From: Pseudolabrys sp. FHR47
GTDB lineage: Bacteria > Pseudomonadota > Alphaproteobacteria > Rhizobiales > Xanthobacteraceae
Length of the DNA: 64,000 nt
Direction: 5' to 3'
NCBI RefSeq assembly: GCF_005153485.1
Contig: NZ_CP039740.1
Span: 124,001-188,000 of the forward strand
The notes under the pieces were generated by a model, which was not told the origin of the DNA, ran no database searches, and saw nothing but the letters and a program-made list of their open reading frames with translations. A program made the position numbers and the translations under genes. This document shows positions 54,974 to 63,456 of the stretch, piece by piece; positions within the stretch are counted from its first letter, which is position 1, and each line of letters begins with the position of its first letter.

Positions 54974-56950
54974 ATGGACACGATTCAACCCACCGGCATT
55001 TCATCGTCGTCGCAGCCGTTGGGCCGCGTAATCGCCGTCACCGGCGCTCAGGCCAGCGTCGATATCAACGGGCGCCCCCTGGGCTCGGAAACACCGACCG
55101 TCGGCAAGTTCATGGCGCTGACGACGGCGAAGGCGCTGATCGTCGCGCTGATCACCGACGTCCGGGAAGAGCCGATCGCCGGCGCTAGCGGCAACGCCGC
55201 CTATCGCAAGATCGCGCATCTCGACCTGATTGGTGAAATTAAGAACGTCGACGGCAGCCAGCGCTTCCAGCGCGGCGTCACCGAATATCCCAATATCGGC
55301 GACCAGGCCGCCATGCTGGGCGAACGCGAACTGCGCTTTGTTTACGGCGGCGCCGACGGCAACCACGCCTATATCGGCGACCTGCAGCAGAACCCCAAGA
55401 TCGGCGTCCATATCGACATCGACAGTCTGGTCAGCCGTCACTTCTCCATTCTCGGCACCACCGGCGTCGGCAAGTCGAGTGGCGTCGCCATCATCCTGCA
55501 GAAGATTCTCGAGACGCGCCCAAACCTGCGCATCTTTCTGGTCGATCCGCATAACGAATATGGCCGCTGCTTTGGCGACAAGGCCAATGTCCTCAATCCG
55601 CGCAACCTGCGTCTGCCGTTCTGGCTGTTCAATTTCGAGGAAACCGTCGATGCCTTCTTCGGCGGGCGGCCCGGCGTCGAGGAAGAAGTCGAGATCCTCG
55701 CCGAGGTGATCCCGCTCGCAAAAGGCGCCTATCTGCAATTGCGCAACGGTGGCGGCAATAATGGCAACGGCCTGCTGACGAAAAAGAAGGAGGCCCGCGA
55801 CTTCGGCTTCACCGCCGATACGCCGGTACCCTACCGCATCGAGGATCTCATCGGCCTGCTCGATGAGCGCATGGGCAAACTGGAAAACCGCTCGCGCGCC
55901 ACCGTCTATCACCGCCTGATCGGCCGCATCCAGACCTTCCGCAATCACCCACGCTACGCCTTCATGTTCGAGAACGCGAACATCGGCGGCGACACCATGG
56001 CGGAAATTCTCGGCTCGCTGTTCCGCCTGCCGCCGAATGGCAGACCGATGACGGTGATGCAACTCGCCGGCTTCCCGGCCGAAGTCGTCGACTCGGTCGT
56101 GTCGGTGCTGTGCCGCATGGCGTTCGATTTCGGCCTGTGGAGCGACGGTGTCGCGCCACTCCTGTTCGTCTGTGAAGAAGCGCATCGCTACGCGCCGGCC
56201 GACAAGAAGATCGGCTTCGGCCCGACCAAGCGCGCGCTCTCGCGTATCGCCAAGGAGGGCCGAAAATACGGGGTTTTCCTCGGCCTGGTCACGCAGCGTC
56301 CCGCCGAGATCGACACAACCATCATCTCGCAATGTTCGACGTTGTTCGTCATGCGCCTCGCGAGCGAAGGCGATCAGAAGCTGATCCGCTCGGCCGTCTC
56401 CGACGCCGCCGCCAGCCTGCTCGATTTCATTCCCTCACTCGGCACCCGCGAAGTCTTCGCCTTTGGCGCCGGCGTGGCGCTGCCGACGCGCATGCGCTTC
56501 CTCGAGCTCACCGCCGACAAGCGGCCGAACAGCGAGGCCTCCGGCTCGACGCAGTCGCAGGCGGGCACCAACATGGATCGCGACCTGCTGACGTCGGTCA
56601 TCGACCGCTGGCGCAGCGCCAGCATGAGCCAGCGCATCAGCGACGATCTCTACGACGACGGCTCGTCCTTCGACGCGCCGCCGCTGCAGCCCAGCCAGCC
56701 AGCCGCTTATCAACCAGCGCCGCCCGTGGCGCCAACGCCGCCCAATCTCGGCTCGCAATATGTGCAGGCGCCGGCGCCGTCCTACGCGCCGGTTACAGCG
56801 GCGCCTTACACTGCGCAGCCGGCCGCGCCGGCACAACGGCCGGATGGCTTGCGTTCAAGCCTGTTGAAGAAGCCGCTCGACCAGCTCGGCAGCGGCAGCC
56901 CGAGTGCCGGTTCGCCGAACAAGCCGATCCTGCCGTCGCGATTTCGATAA
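54974..56950 (+). CDS. HerA-like ATPase (DUF87)
   Basis: The 658 residues begin with a HAS-barrel-like domain (about 15-130). A RecA-type ATPase core follows with Walker A ILGTTGVGKSS (Lys167), Walker B LLFVCEEAHRY and the sensor segment FLGLVTQRPAEIDTTIISQCSTLFVMRL; the tail (about 560-658) is rich in Pro, Gln and Ala. HerA-type motors form hexamers that pump DNA, usually with NurA nuclease or, in defence systems, with SIR2 or DUF4297 proteins. No such partner is encoded next door, so this is a solitary chromosomal HerA homologue of unknown task. Confidence 0.88.
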   Translation: MDTIQPTGISSSSQPLGRVIAVTGAQASVDINGRPLGSETPTVGKFMALTTAKALIVALITDVREEPIAGASGNAAYRKIAHLDLIGEIKNVDGSQRFQRGVTEYPNIGDQAAMLGERELRFVYGGADGNHAYIGDLQQNPKIGVHIDIDSLVSRHFSILGTTGVGKSSGVAIILQKILETRPNLRIFLVDPHNEYGRCFGDKANVLNPRNLRLPFWLFNFEETVDAFFGGRPGVEEEVEILAEVIPLAKGAYLQLRNGGGNNGNGLLTKKKEARDFGFTADTPVPYRIEDLIGLLDERMGKLENRSRATVYHRLIGRIQTFRNHPRYAFMFENANIGGDTMAEILGSLFRLPPNGRPMTVMQLAGFPAEVVDSVVSVLCRMAFDFGLWSDGVAPLLFVCEEAHRYAPADKKIGFGPTKRALSRIAKEGRKYGVFLGLVTQRPAEIDTTIISQCSTLFVMRLASEGDQKLIRSAVSDAAASLLDFIPSLGTREVFAFGAGVALPTRMRFLELTADKRPNSEASGSTQSQAGTNMDRDLLTSVIDRWRSASMSQRISDDLYDDGSSFDAPPLQPSQPAAYQPAPPVAPTPPNLGSQYVQAPAPSYAPVTAAPYTAQPAAPAQRPDGLRSSLLKKPLDQLGSGSPSAGSPNKPILPSRFR

Positions 56951-56986
56951 CACCATCGACTATTCACGCAGCGTTGCGCCGCCCAC

Positions 56987-57140
56987 TCTTCCCCTCTCCC
57001 CTTGAGGGAGAGGGTGGCGAGTGCGGAGCGATAGCGAGCACGAGCCGGGAGAGGGGTAATTTCTACGCTCGACCCCTCTCCCGCCTCGCTCATGCTTTCG
57101 CATTCGCTCGGCACCCTCTCCCTCAAGGGGAGAGGGGAAA
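56987..57140. repeat. Inverted dimer of the CCCCTCTCCC repeat family
   Basis: Two elements of about 70 nt (56987-57057 and 57070-57140) lie head to head. Each has an outer CCCCTCTCCC and an inner CCTTGAGGGAGAGGGT-type block with a variable centre rich in GAGCGA. The whole forms a long inverted repeat between the HerA-like gene and the convergent methyltransferase gene. Confidence 0.85.
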
Positions 57141-57175
57141 GAAGGCAACGACTTTCTGAGGCGAAACGAAAGCGC

Positions 57176-57790
57176 CTACTTCCTTCCCACCAGATCGATC
57201 AGCGCCGACAGCCCGGCATGGCCGGGGCCTTCGTGGATTTCGGCGTCGTACTCACGAACGTCGATCGACATGAAGCCGGCGAAGGCCGCTTCGAGCATCT
57301 CGCGGGTGTAGAGGTTCTCGAGCTTGCCCGGACCGCCGGTCTTGTATTCGAGCTGCTTGGGCCGATAGCCTTCAAGCAGCAGGAGGCCGCCGGGCTTCAA
57401 CGCCTTCCTGATGCCGGCGAAAATTTTCGCGCGGTCATGAGGGCTCGCGAACTGGAAAAAGATCGCGGCGATCACATCGAAGGCATTGGCCGGCCAGTCC
57501 CAGTTGATGATATCGACCTGCTCGACGCCCATGGTCACGCCGCGCGAGGCCGCGAGCTTGCGCGCCTTGGCCTGCGCATTGGGCGAGAAATCGACCGACA
57601 GCACATCGAGGCCTTGTTCAGCGAGAAACACGCCGTTGCGGCCTTCGCCATCGGCGATCGCCAGCGCTGTCTCGCCCTTGCGAAGCAGATGCGCGTGCGC
57701 CTTGAGAAAGGCGTTCGGCTCGGTGCCGAAGCGATACTCGTCGCCGGCGAAGCGCTCCTGCCAGTGATCGAAGTCCGTCTTCTCGCTCAT
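57176..57790 (-). CDS. SAM-dependent methyltransferase, TehB-like
   Basis: This 204-residue class I methyltransferase has a start HWQERFAGDEYRFGTEPNAFL typical of the TehB-like group. The SAM site ETALAIADGEGRNGVFLAEQG is followed by VLSVDFSPNAQAKARKLA (the acidic strand end), and DVIAAIFFQFASP is motif IV. The substrate is unknown; TehB-type enzymes detoxify tellurite or methylate small thiols. It overlaps the yggS stop by 4 nt (ATGA), so the two are cotranslated. Confidence 0.88.
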   Translation of the reverse strand: MSEKTDFDHWQERFAGDEYRFGTEPNAFLKAHAHLLRKGETALAIADGEGRNGVFLAEQGLDVLSVDFSPNAQAKARKLAASRGVTMGVEQVDIINWDWPANAFDVIAAIFFQFASPHDRAKIFAGIRKALKPGGLLLLEGYRPKQLEYKTGGPGKLENLYTREMLEAAFAGFMSIDVREYDAEIHEGPGHAGLSALIDLVGRK

Positions 57791-58467
57791 GTCTCCGATC
57801 CCTTGAACGGCGGCCGCGCGCCGAAAATGGCGCTGCCGACACGGACATGCGTGGCTCCGAGCGCGATGGCGTCGGCGAAATCGGAGCTCATGCCCATCGA
57901 CAACAGCTTGAGCCCGTTACGCTGCGCGATCTTGGCAGTCAGCGCGAAGTGCGGCCCCGGCGCTTCCTCGACCGGCGGAATGCACATCAGGCCGGAAATC
58001 GTCAGGCCGTAAGTCACGGAACAAGCCTTGATGAAAGCATCCGCATCCTGCGGCAACACACCGGCTTTCTGCGGTTCGGCGCCGGTGTTGATCTGCACGA
58101 ACAAGGTCGGCGCCTTGCCGGCCTTGTCGATCTCCTTCGACAGCGCCTCGCACAGGCTGGTGCGATCGACCGAATGAATGGCGTCGAACAGCGCCACGGC
58201 TTCCTTGGCCTTGTTGGACTGCAACGGGCCGATCAGATGCAGCTCGATTCCCGGATACTTCTCGATCAGCGCCGGCCACTTGCCCTTGGCTTCCTGCACG
58301 CGGTTCTCGCCGAACACACGCTGGCCGGCCTCGATCACCGGTACGATGTCTTCCGCCGGAAACGTCTTCGACACCGCGATCAATGTCACGCTCGCGGGAT
58401 CACGGCCAGCATCCTTGCAGGCGCGCGCGATTTCGGTGCGGACGTGAAGCAGATTTTCAGTCGTCAT
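57787..58467 (-). CDS. yggS: PLP homeostasis protein YggS
   Basis: This 226-residue alanine-racemase-like barrel binds PLP through Lys34 in IAVSKTF. FGENRVQEAKGKWPAL, HLIGPLQSNKAK and the C-terminal LSMGMSSDFADAIALGATHVRVGSAIFG are strongly conserved. YggS buffers free pyridoxal phosphate and has no known catalytic turnover. The frame continues upstream to 58917, but the ATG at 58467 gives the family-like start. It precedes the methyltransferase with an ATGA overlap. Confidence 0.95.
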   Translation of the reverse strand: MTTENLLHVRTEIARACKDAGRDPASVTLIAVSKTFPAEDIVPVIEAGQRVFGENRVQEAKGKWPALIEKYPGIELHLIGPLQSNKAKEAVALFDAIHSVDRTSLCEALSKEIDKAGKAPTLFVQINTGAEPQKAGVLPQDADAFIKACSVTYGLTISGLMCIPPVEEAPGPHFALTAKIAQRNGLKLLSMGMSSDFADAIALGATHVRVGSAIFGARPPFKGSET

Positions 58468-58574
58468 TCTGTCATGACCGGCATGTCCCGGCCGTCCCGA
58501 GCGAAAGGCGATGCTTCTGCCTATCCAAGCGCGCCGCCCGCGACAAGCCCGGCGCTGAAGGCGCGCCGCAGACC

Positions 58575-59333
58575 CTAGATAAACGGGCGGTTTTTTTGCG
58601 GCGCGGGCACGGTACCGGCCAGGCCGTGGAGCACGCCTTTGTCCAGCAGCTCGAAATCCCGGCCTTGCCAGCGGATCGCCTTGGTCGCCATCAGGCGCTT
58701 GAGCGTCTTGTTGGTATGGACCAGCGACAGGCCGAGCGCGTCGGCAAGGTGCTGCTGGGTGAAGGGAAACTGCACGACATTGTTTCGCGCCATGCCGAGT
58801 TCGCTGGCGCGATTGTAAAGATGGAGCAGAACGTAGGCGACGCGCTCGAGCGCGCTGCGCCGGCCGATGCTGACCAGATGCTCTTCCAGCATCTGCTCCT
58901 CGCGCGCCGCGAGCCATGTGATGTCGAAGGCCAAGGTCGGATATTGGGAATAAAGCTCATAGAGCCGGTGTCGCGGCAGAACGCATAAGGTCAGCGGCGT
59001 CAGCGCCTCGACCGAATGCTCCATTTCCTCCATCACCGCACCTTGCAGGCCGACCATGTCCGCAGGCAGCGCGAAATTGAGAATCTGGCGACGGCCGTCA
59101 TCGAGCATCTTGTAGCGGAAGGCCCAGCCCCTGAGCACCGTATAGAGGTGCTCGCTGCGTGAACCCTCGTACAAGAAGCTGGCGCCGGGTTCGACGCGTA
59201 GTTCGTCGACCTTGAATCGCTTGACGAATTCGAGCTCGTTCAGCGTAAACTCGCGCAAGCACGGCAGCCGCCGCAGCGGGCACTGCTCGCACGGCGTGAT
59301 TTCGCCATTCGGCTTCGCGTTTCCAAGAATCAT
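58575..59333 (-). CDS. Crp/Fnr-family regulator with an N-terminal cysteine cluster
   Basis: The 252 residues are an effector domain, a dimer helix and a winged helix-turn-helix. The N-terminus has Cys15, Cys18 and Cys25 (CEQCPLRRLPC), and Cys117 lies further on, the four-cysteine arrangement that binds an oxygen-sensitive [4Fe-4S] cluster in FNR and FnrN. The recognition helix reads LGLSLVHTNKTLKRL, lacking the E-xx-SR residues that FNR uses to read TTGAT, so its DNA site may differ. It is divergent from a single-domain response regulator. The ATG at 59333 with GAGAGG upstream is preferred over the TTG at 59354. Confidence 0.88.
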   Translation of the reverse strand: MILGNAKPNGEITPCEQCPLRRLPCLREFTLNELEFVKRFKVDELRVEPGASFLYEGSRSEHLYTVLRGWAFRYKMLDDGRRQILNFALPADMVGLQGAVMEEMEHSVEALTPLTLCVLPRHRLYELYSQYPTLAFDITWLAAREEQMLEEHLVSIGRRSALERVAYVLLHLYNRASELGMARNNVVQFPFTQQHLADALGLSLVHTNKTLKRLMATKAIRWQGRDFELLDKGVLHGLAGTVPAPQKNRPFI

Positions 59334-59491
59334 GCGGGGCCTCTCTAGCCCCAATCCTGCCGCATGCCAGCCATGATGCGCCGATAACGCCCCGTAAATA
59401 TGCGAAACGCTATGTCTTATTTAAATGCGCCGCACCGGTAACTGATGAGACAAGCCTTGGGTTCCATACCGGAACCAGGAGTCATTTCATC

Positions 59492-59872
59492 GTGCCAACG
59501 TCAGAGCGTCCTCTCGCCGGCAAGCACGGCCTTGTGGTTGACGATGAATTCCTCATCGCGCTGGACCTCGAGGCGCTGCTGGCGAACGCGGGCGCACAGG
59601 TCGTCTGCGAGGGCAGCCCGGACAAGGCGCGCGCCGCGCTCGATGACGGAACATTCGATTTTGCCATTGTCGACCTCCATATTGGCGGCGGCATCGACAG
59701 TGGAGTATCGGTCGCCACGCTGCTGCACGAGCGCAGCATTCCCTTTGTCTTTCTGAGCGGGGTCTTCAGCAACGATCCGCAAGTCACCCGCTTCAATGCG
59801 CCGCTGGTGGAAAAGCCCTATCGGCCGGAAGCGCTAGTCGCGACGATCCGCCAGCTTTTCCACAAACCATAG
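59492..59872 (+). CDS. Single-domain response regulator
   Basis: The 126 residues are a receiver domain only. Asp17 and Asp18 form the acidic pocket, Asp61 (AIVDLHIGGG) is the phosphorylation site, and PLVEKPYRPE supplies the conserved Lys. The group of short receivers it resembles is often paired with HWE-type histidine kinases in Rhizobiales. No kinase gene adjoins. The start codon is GTG at 59492 with AGGAGT about 12 nt upstream. Confidence 0.85.
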   Translation: MPTSERPLAGKHGLVVDDEFLIALDLEALLANAGAQVVCEGSPDKARAALDDGTFDFAIVDLHIGGGIDSGVSVATLLHERSIPFVFLSGVFSNDPQVTRFNAPLVEKPYRPEALVATIRQLFHKP

Positions 59873-59881
59873 GCAAAGCCG

Positions 59882-61084
59882 TCAATCGCGCAGCTCGATG
59901 CGGGCTCCGTCGGTCACGCGATCGCCGGGGTGCAGGACGACCTGCTCGCCCGCCTTGAGCCCATCGACCACCCGCGCCGCGTGCAGATTGCGTTCGGCGA
60001 TCCTGACAGGCCGGCGCTCGGCGCGGCCGTCCGTTGCCACGAACACCGCCCAACTGTCGCCCTGCCGGAACAGCGCGCCGAGCGGCACCAGCAGGCCCTC
60101 GCCGCGCCAGATCGCGACCCGCGCGACGATGCGAAAGCCGTGACCGAGCTTTTGCCAGGCTTCGGACGGTCCAGTGAAATCCAGGATCACCTTGACGCGC
60201 TGCTCTTCGATGCCAAGCGCGGAGACCTTGGTAAAGCCGGTCGGCTCGACGCGCGTGACCTTCGCCTCCAGCGTCACGTCGCCGCCCCAGCTCTCGATCC
60301 TCGCCGGATCGCCCGGCTTGATGCGCACGGCGTCGCGCGACAGGAAATCGACGGCGATTTCAAGATCGCGCGGATCGCCAATCTCGATCAGCGGCGCGCC
60401 CGGCTGCACCACCTGCTCGCTCTTGGCGATGATCCTGAGCACGCGGCCGTCGATCGGCGAACGCACATCGATACAGCAGGATGCCGAAGGCGCCGCTTTC
60501 ACACCCGGCTGGATCAGATGAGCCTTGGCGCTTTCGAGTTCGCGCTTGCGCACTTCCAGCGTCGCGATGGCGCTGGCGACACCGGCCTCCGCCGAATCGA
60601 CGTCGAGCTTGGCCTTTTCCAGTCCGCGGGCGGAAATGGTGTGGCTCGCGGCCAACTCCTCGGCGCGCCGCAGGTCGCCTTTCATGAATTCAAGTTGCGC
60701 CCTCGCCTGCTTGATCTGCGCTTCCGCCAGATCGACCGCGGCCTGCGCGGCCTGCACCGCGGCCTCATTGACGCGCTGGGTGCGTATGTCGAGAAGCGTC
60801 GGATCGATCGGCTCGATCGAAGCGACGATGGTTTTATCCGCCAGGACGTCGTCGCCTTCCTCCCGCATCGTGCGCCGCATCTTGCCGACTATCGGGGACG
60901 ACACCGTATAAACCTCGCGAATGCGGGTGATGCCTTCATCCTCGACCGTCACTTCGAGCGGGCCGGTCGCGATCGTGGCAAGATCGACCGGCACCGGCTG
61001 CGGCAGCAACGCCCACACGATCAGGCCGATGATCCCCAACCCGATCAGCGCCGCGACACCACGTCTGACGACCTTGCCGAACAC
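59882..61084 (-). CDS. HlyD/MacA-type periplasmic adaptor protein
   Basis: This 400-residue membrane-fusion protein has an N-terminal anchor (about residues 9-27), a lipoyl-like half, a long helical hairpin (about 100-200, AQAAVDLAEAQIKQARAQLEFMKGDLRRAEELAASHTISARGLEKAKLDVDSAE), the second lipoyl half (DVRSPIDGRVLRIIAKSEQVV) and a beta-barrel (VTRVEPTGFTKVSALGIEEQRVKVILDF). It bridges the inner membrane to an outer-membrane channel. It starts with GTG, 3 nt after the FtsX-type permease stop, preceded by GGGAG. It forms a tripartite operon with the permease and the ATPase. Confidence 0.92.
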   Translation of the reverse strand: MFGKVVRRGVAALIGLGIIGLIVWALLPQPVPVDLATIATGPLEVTVEDEGITRIREVYTVSSPIVGKMRRTMREEGDDVLADKTIVASIEPIDPTLLDIRTQRVNEAAVQAAQAAVDLAEAQIKQARAQLEFMKGDLRRAEELAASHTISARGLEKAKLDVDSAEAGVASAIATLEVRKRELESAKAHLIQPGVKAAPSASCCIDVRSPIDGRVLRIIAKSEQVVQPGAPLIEIGDPRDLEIAVDFLSRDAVRIKPGDPARIESWGGDVTLEAKVTRVEPTGFTKVSALGIEEQRVKVILDFTGPSEAWQKLGHGFRIVARVAIWRGEGLLVPLGALFRQGDSWAVFVATDGRAERRPVRIAERNLHAARVVDGLKAGEQVVLHPGDRVTDGARIELRD

Positions 61085-61087
61085 CGC

Positions 61088-63451
61088 CTACTCCCTCGTT
61101 TTGAGCACTTCGATGAGATCGAGCCGGTCGATGCGCTGGCGCACCACCAAGGCCGACGCCAGCGCCGAGGCAAACACAATCACACTCGCCCAGGCATAGA
61201 CCGACCGCTCCACCACCAGAGGCACGCGATACAATTCGCTGTTGAAGCCTTGTACCATCGCCCAGGCGAAAAAATAACCGATGACCCAGCCGAGCGGTTG
61301 CGCCACGATCGTCAGTACGGCCAACTCGCTGAGCAGAATCGCCGACACTTCGCTCTTATGGAAGCCGAGCACGCGCAGGCTCGCCAGTTCGCGGCCCTGT
61401 TCCGACAGCGAGATGCGGGCGAAATTATAAACAACACCGAACGCAATGATCACGCCGAGCGAGACATAGACCGTGATCATGACCAGCAGGTTCTCCTGCA
61501 AGGTCTGCCGGAAATTCTGTAGCGTCGTGCGTTGCAGCGCGATGAAGTTGGCGACTGGCGTCGTCTTGAGACGCCGGAACAGTTCATCCTGCCGCGCGGT
61601 GTCGTACAGGAGATTGACGCCACTGATCGTCGCGCCTTCGCGCATCAGCCGGTTGAGTGCCGGCAGGCTCATATAGGCATTGAGCCCAAGATAGCCCTCG
61701 ATGACGCCGGTCACCGGCAGCACGGCGCGGCGACGGTCACGCTCCAGCAATTCGACTTCGACGAGGTCGCCGACCTTGGCTTTGAGTATCCTGGCCAGCG
61801 CGTCGCTCAGCGCGATGCCGCTTTCCGGCAATTGCACCGGCATCAATCCCGGCCCCAGCACGCGGCTGAGATCGCCTTGCGGCGGCTTGCCGGAAATGGC
61901 GATGCGTCGCTCCACCGGGCCATGATAGATGCGCACCGGCACCGAGCGATACGGCTCCGCCGTCAGCACGCCGGGCAAGGCGAAGGTGTCGAAGTAAGCC
62001 GACATCGTGCGCTCGTGCCCAAAGTTGATCGTTGCGTTTGCCCGCTCCGCCCGATTGTAGGTGACGTCGATCATGAACTCGGTCGAGCCGAAGGCCCACA
62101 TCGAGCCGACCAGCACCGAAACCGCCAGCGCAATGCCGAGGACGCTGCTCACGGTGCGGATCGGCCAGCGCAGGAGATGGCGCGTCACCATGATGAGCGA
62201 CTGCGGAATATTGACGATCGCATAGAAGGCCTGCGGCAACAGCCGCCGATAGACCGCCGGCGCTGGCGGCGACATCGCCACCGCGGGCGGCAAGGCCACG
62301 ACGTCGCGCACCGCCCGCAGCGCGCCGACGGCGGCGGCAGCGAGCGTCACGCCCGCCGCGATCACATAGATCGCCGGATCGGTGCGGAAGACAAGGAAGG
62401 GGAAATGATAAAAATCGGCATAAAGCCGCGTCATGCCGAAGCCGAGCCAGGTGCCGGCACCAATGCCGATGGCAATGCCGACCACAGCGATGGCCAGAGC
62501 GAACTGAAGATAGTGCCAGCCGACCGCGGCGCCGCCATAACCGAGCGCCTTCAATAGACCGATCTGCTCGCGCTCCAGCAGAATCAGGCGCGACAGCGTC
62601 ATGTTGACCAGGAAGGCGGCGACCAGCAGGAACACCGGCGGCAGAATGCGGCTCATGGCTTTGAGCTGCTGCAATTCGGCGTCGAGAAAAGCGTGCGAGG
62701 TCTGGTCGCGGCGGCCATGCGCGCCGAGCCCGCCATAGCGCGCGAGAATGCCGTCGAGCTGCTGGATTGCTTCGGGCGCCGCCGCCGCGCTGGTCAGCTT
62801 CAGGTGCACGCTCGAAAACGCGCCAGTCAGATCATAGGCCGCCGCCAGCGCCTTTTCCCGCATCCACACGATGCCGTAGCGCTTGTCATCCGGGATCAGG
62901 CCGTAAGGCCCGAGCGAGTAGATGAACTCCGGCGACAGCGCCGTGCCGACAACACGCAGCGTGCGCTTTCGGCCGTTGAGGATGGCGTCGAAGGTCGAGC
63001 CGATGTCGAATTTATTGGCCTTGGCGAAGGGCTCACTGACAACGACCTCATTCTCGTCAGCCGGCAGCGGCAGCCGGCCGCTGCGCATATAAAGCAGATT
63101 GAGCTTCTGATCCTGAAACTCCGGAATGGAAACGAACATGGCCGAGGCCGGCTCGGGGACCGTCGGCAGATCGAGCAGCGCGATCTTGGCGATCCGCGTT
63201 TCGACCGACGCGACGCCCGGAATGCGCGCGATCTCGTCCTCGACGATCTTCGGCGCGCGCGTCAGGTCGGCGAACACGTCGGCGAAACGGTTGCGATCGT
63301 AATAGGCGGCGCGCGTTTCCGACAGCGACTGATAGGCGCCGATGCCGAGAATGAGCGTCGCCGCGCCGGCCGCCAGCACGAAAGCAATCGCCAGCGCCTG
63401 CGGCCATAACCGCACCAGATCGCGCAGCAGTTTGATGTGCAGTGCGCTCAT
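61088..63451 (-). CDS. FtsX/MacB-type ABC transporter permease
   Basis: This 787-residue membrane protein carries two copies of the FtsX-like permease unit. After the first helix (QALAIAFVLAAGAATLILGIG) comes a large periplasmic domain (about 50-270), three helices (about 280-420), a second helix-periplasmic domain block (about 480-640), and three final helices (VYVSLGVIIAFGVVYNFARISL and on). The layout is the DevC/LolCE-like duplicated form. It would export a lipid or hydrophobic substrate through the adaptor encoded next to it. The ATG at 63451 is used; the stop of the ATPase gene lies 5 nt before it. Confidence 0.92.
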   Translation of the reverse strand: MSALHIKLLRDLVRLWPQALAIAFVLAAGAATLILGIGAYQSLSETRAAYYDRNRFADVFADLTRAPKIVEDEIARIPGVASVETRIAKIALLDLPTVPEPASAMFVSIPEFQDQKLNLLYMRSGRLPLPADENEVVVSEPFAKANKFDIGSTFDAILNGRKRTLRVVGTALSPEFIYSLGPYGLIPDDKRYGIVWMREKALAAAYDLTGAFSSVHLKLTSAAAAPEAIQQLDGILARYGGLGAHGRRDQTSHAFLDAELQQLKAMSRILPPVFLLVAAFLVNMTLSRLILLEREQIGLLKALGYGGAAVGWHYLQFALAIAVVGIAIGIGAGTWLGFGMTRLYADFYHFPFLVFRTDPAIYVIAAGVTLAAAAVGALRAVRDVVALPPAVAMSPPAPAVYRRLLPQAFYAIVNIPQSLIMVTRHLLRWPIRTVSSVLGIALAVSVLVGSMWAFGSTEFMIDVTYNRAERANATINFGHERTMSAYFDTFALPGVLTAEPYRSVPVRIYHGPVERRIAISGKPPQGDLSRVLGPGLMPVQLPESGIALSDALARILKAKVGDLVEVELLERDRRRAVLPVTGVIEGYLGLNAYMSLPALNRLMREGATISGVNLLYDTARQDELFRRLKTTPVANFIALQRTTLQNFRQTLQENLLVMITVYVSLGVIIAFGVVYNFARISLSEQGRELASLRVLGFHKSEVSAILLSELAVLTIVAQPLGWVIGYFFAWAMVQGFNSELYRVPLVVERSVYAWASVIVFASALASALVVRQRIDRLDLIEVLKTRE

Positions 63452-63456
63452 GGTTG

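Noticed and set aside
54974..56950. HerA-like gene as part of a phage-defence island
   Set aside because: No SIR2, nuclease or other defence gene, and no mobile element, lies nearby; the neighbours are housekeeping genes.
57787..58917. YggS start at 58917 giving a 376-residue protein
   Set aside because: The extra 150 codons are Arg-rich with no family match, while the ATG at 58467 begins the conserved YggS sequence.
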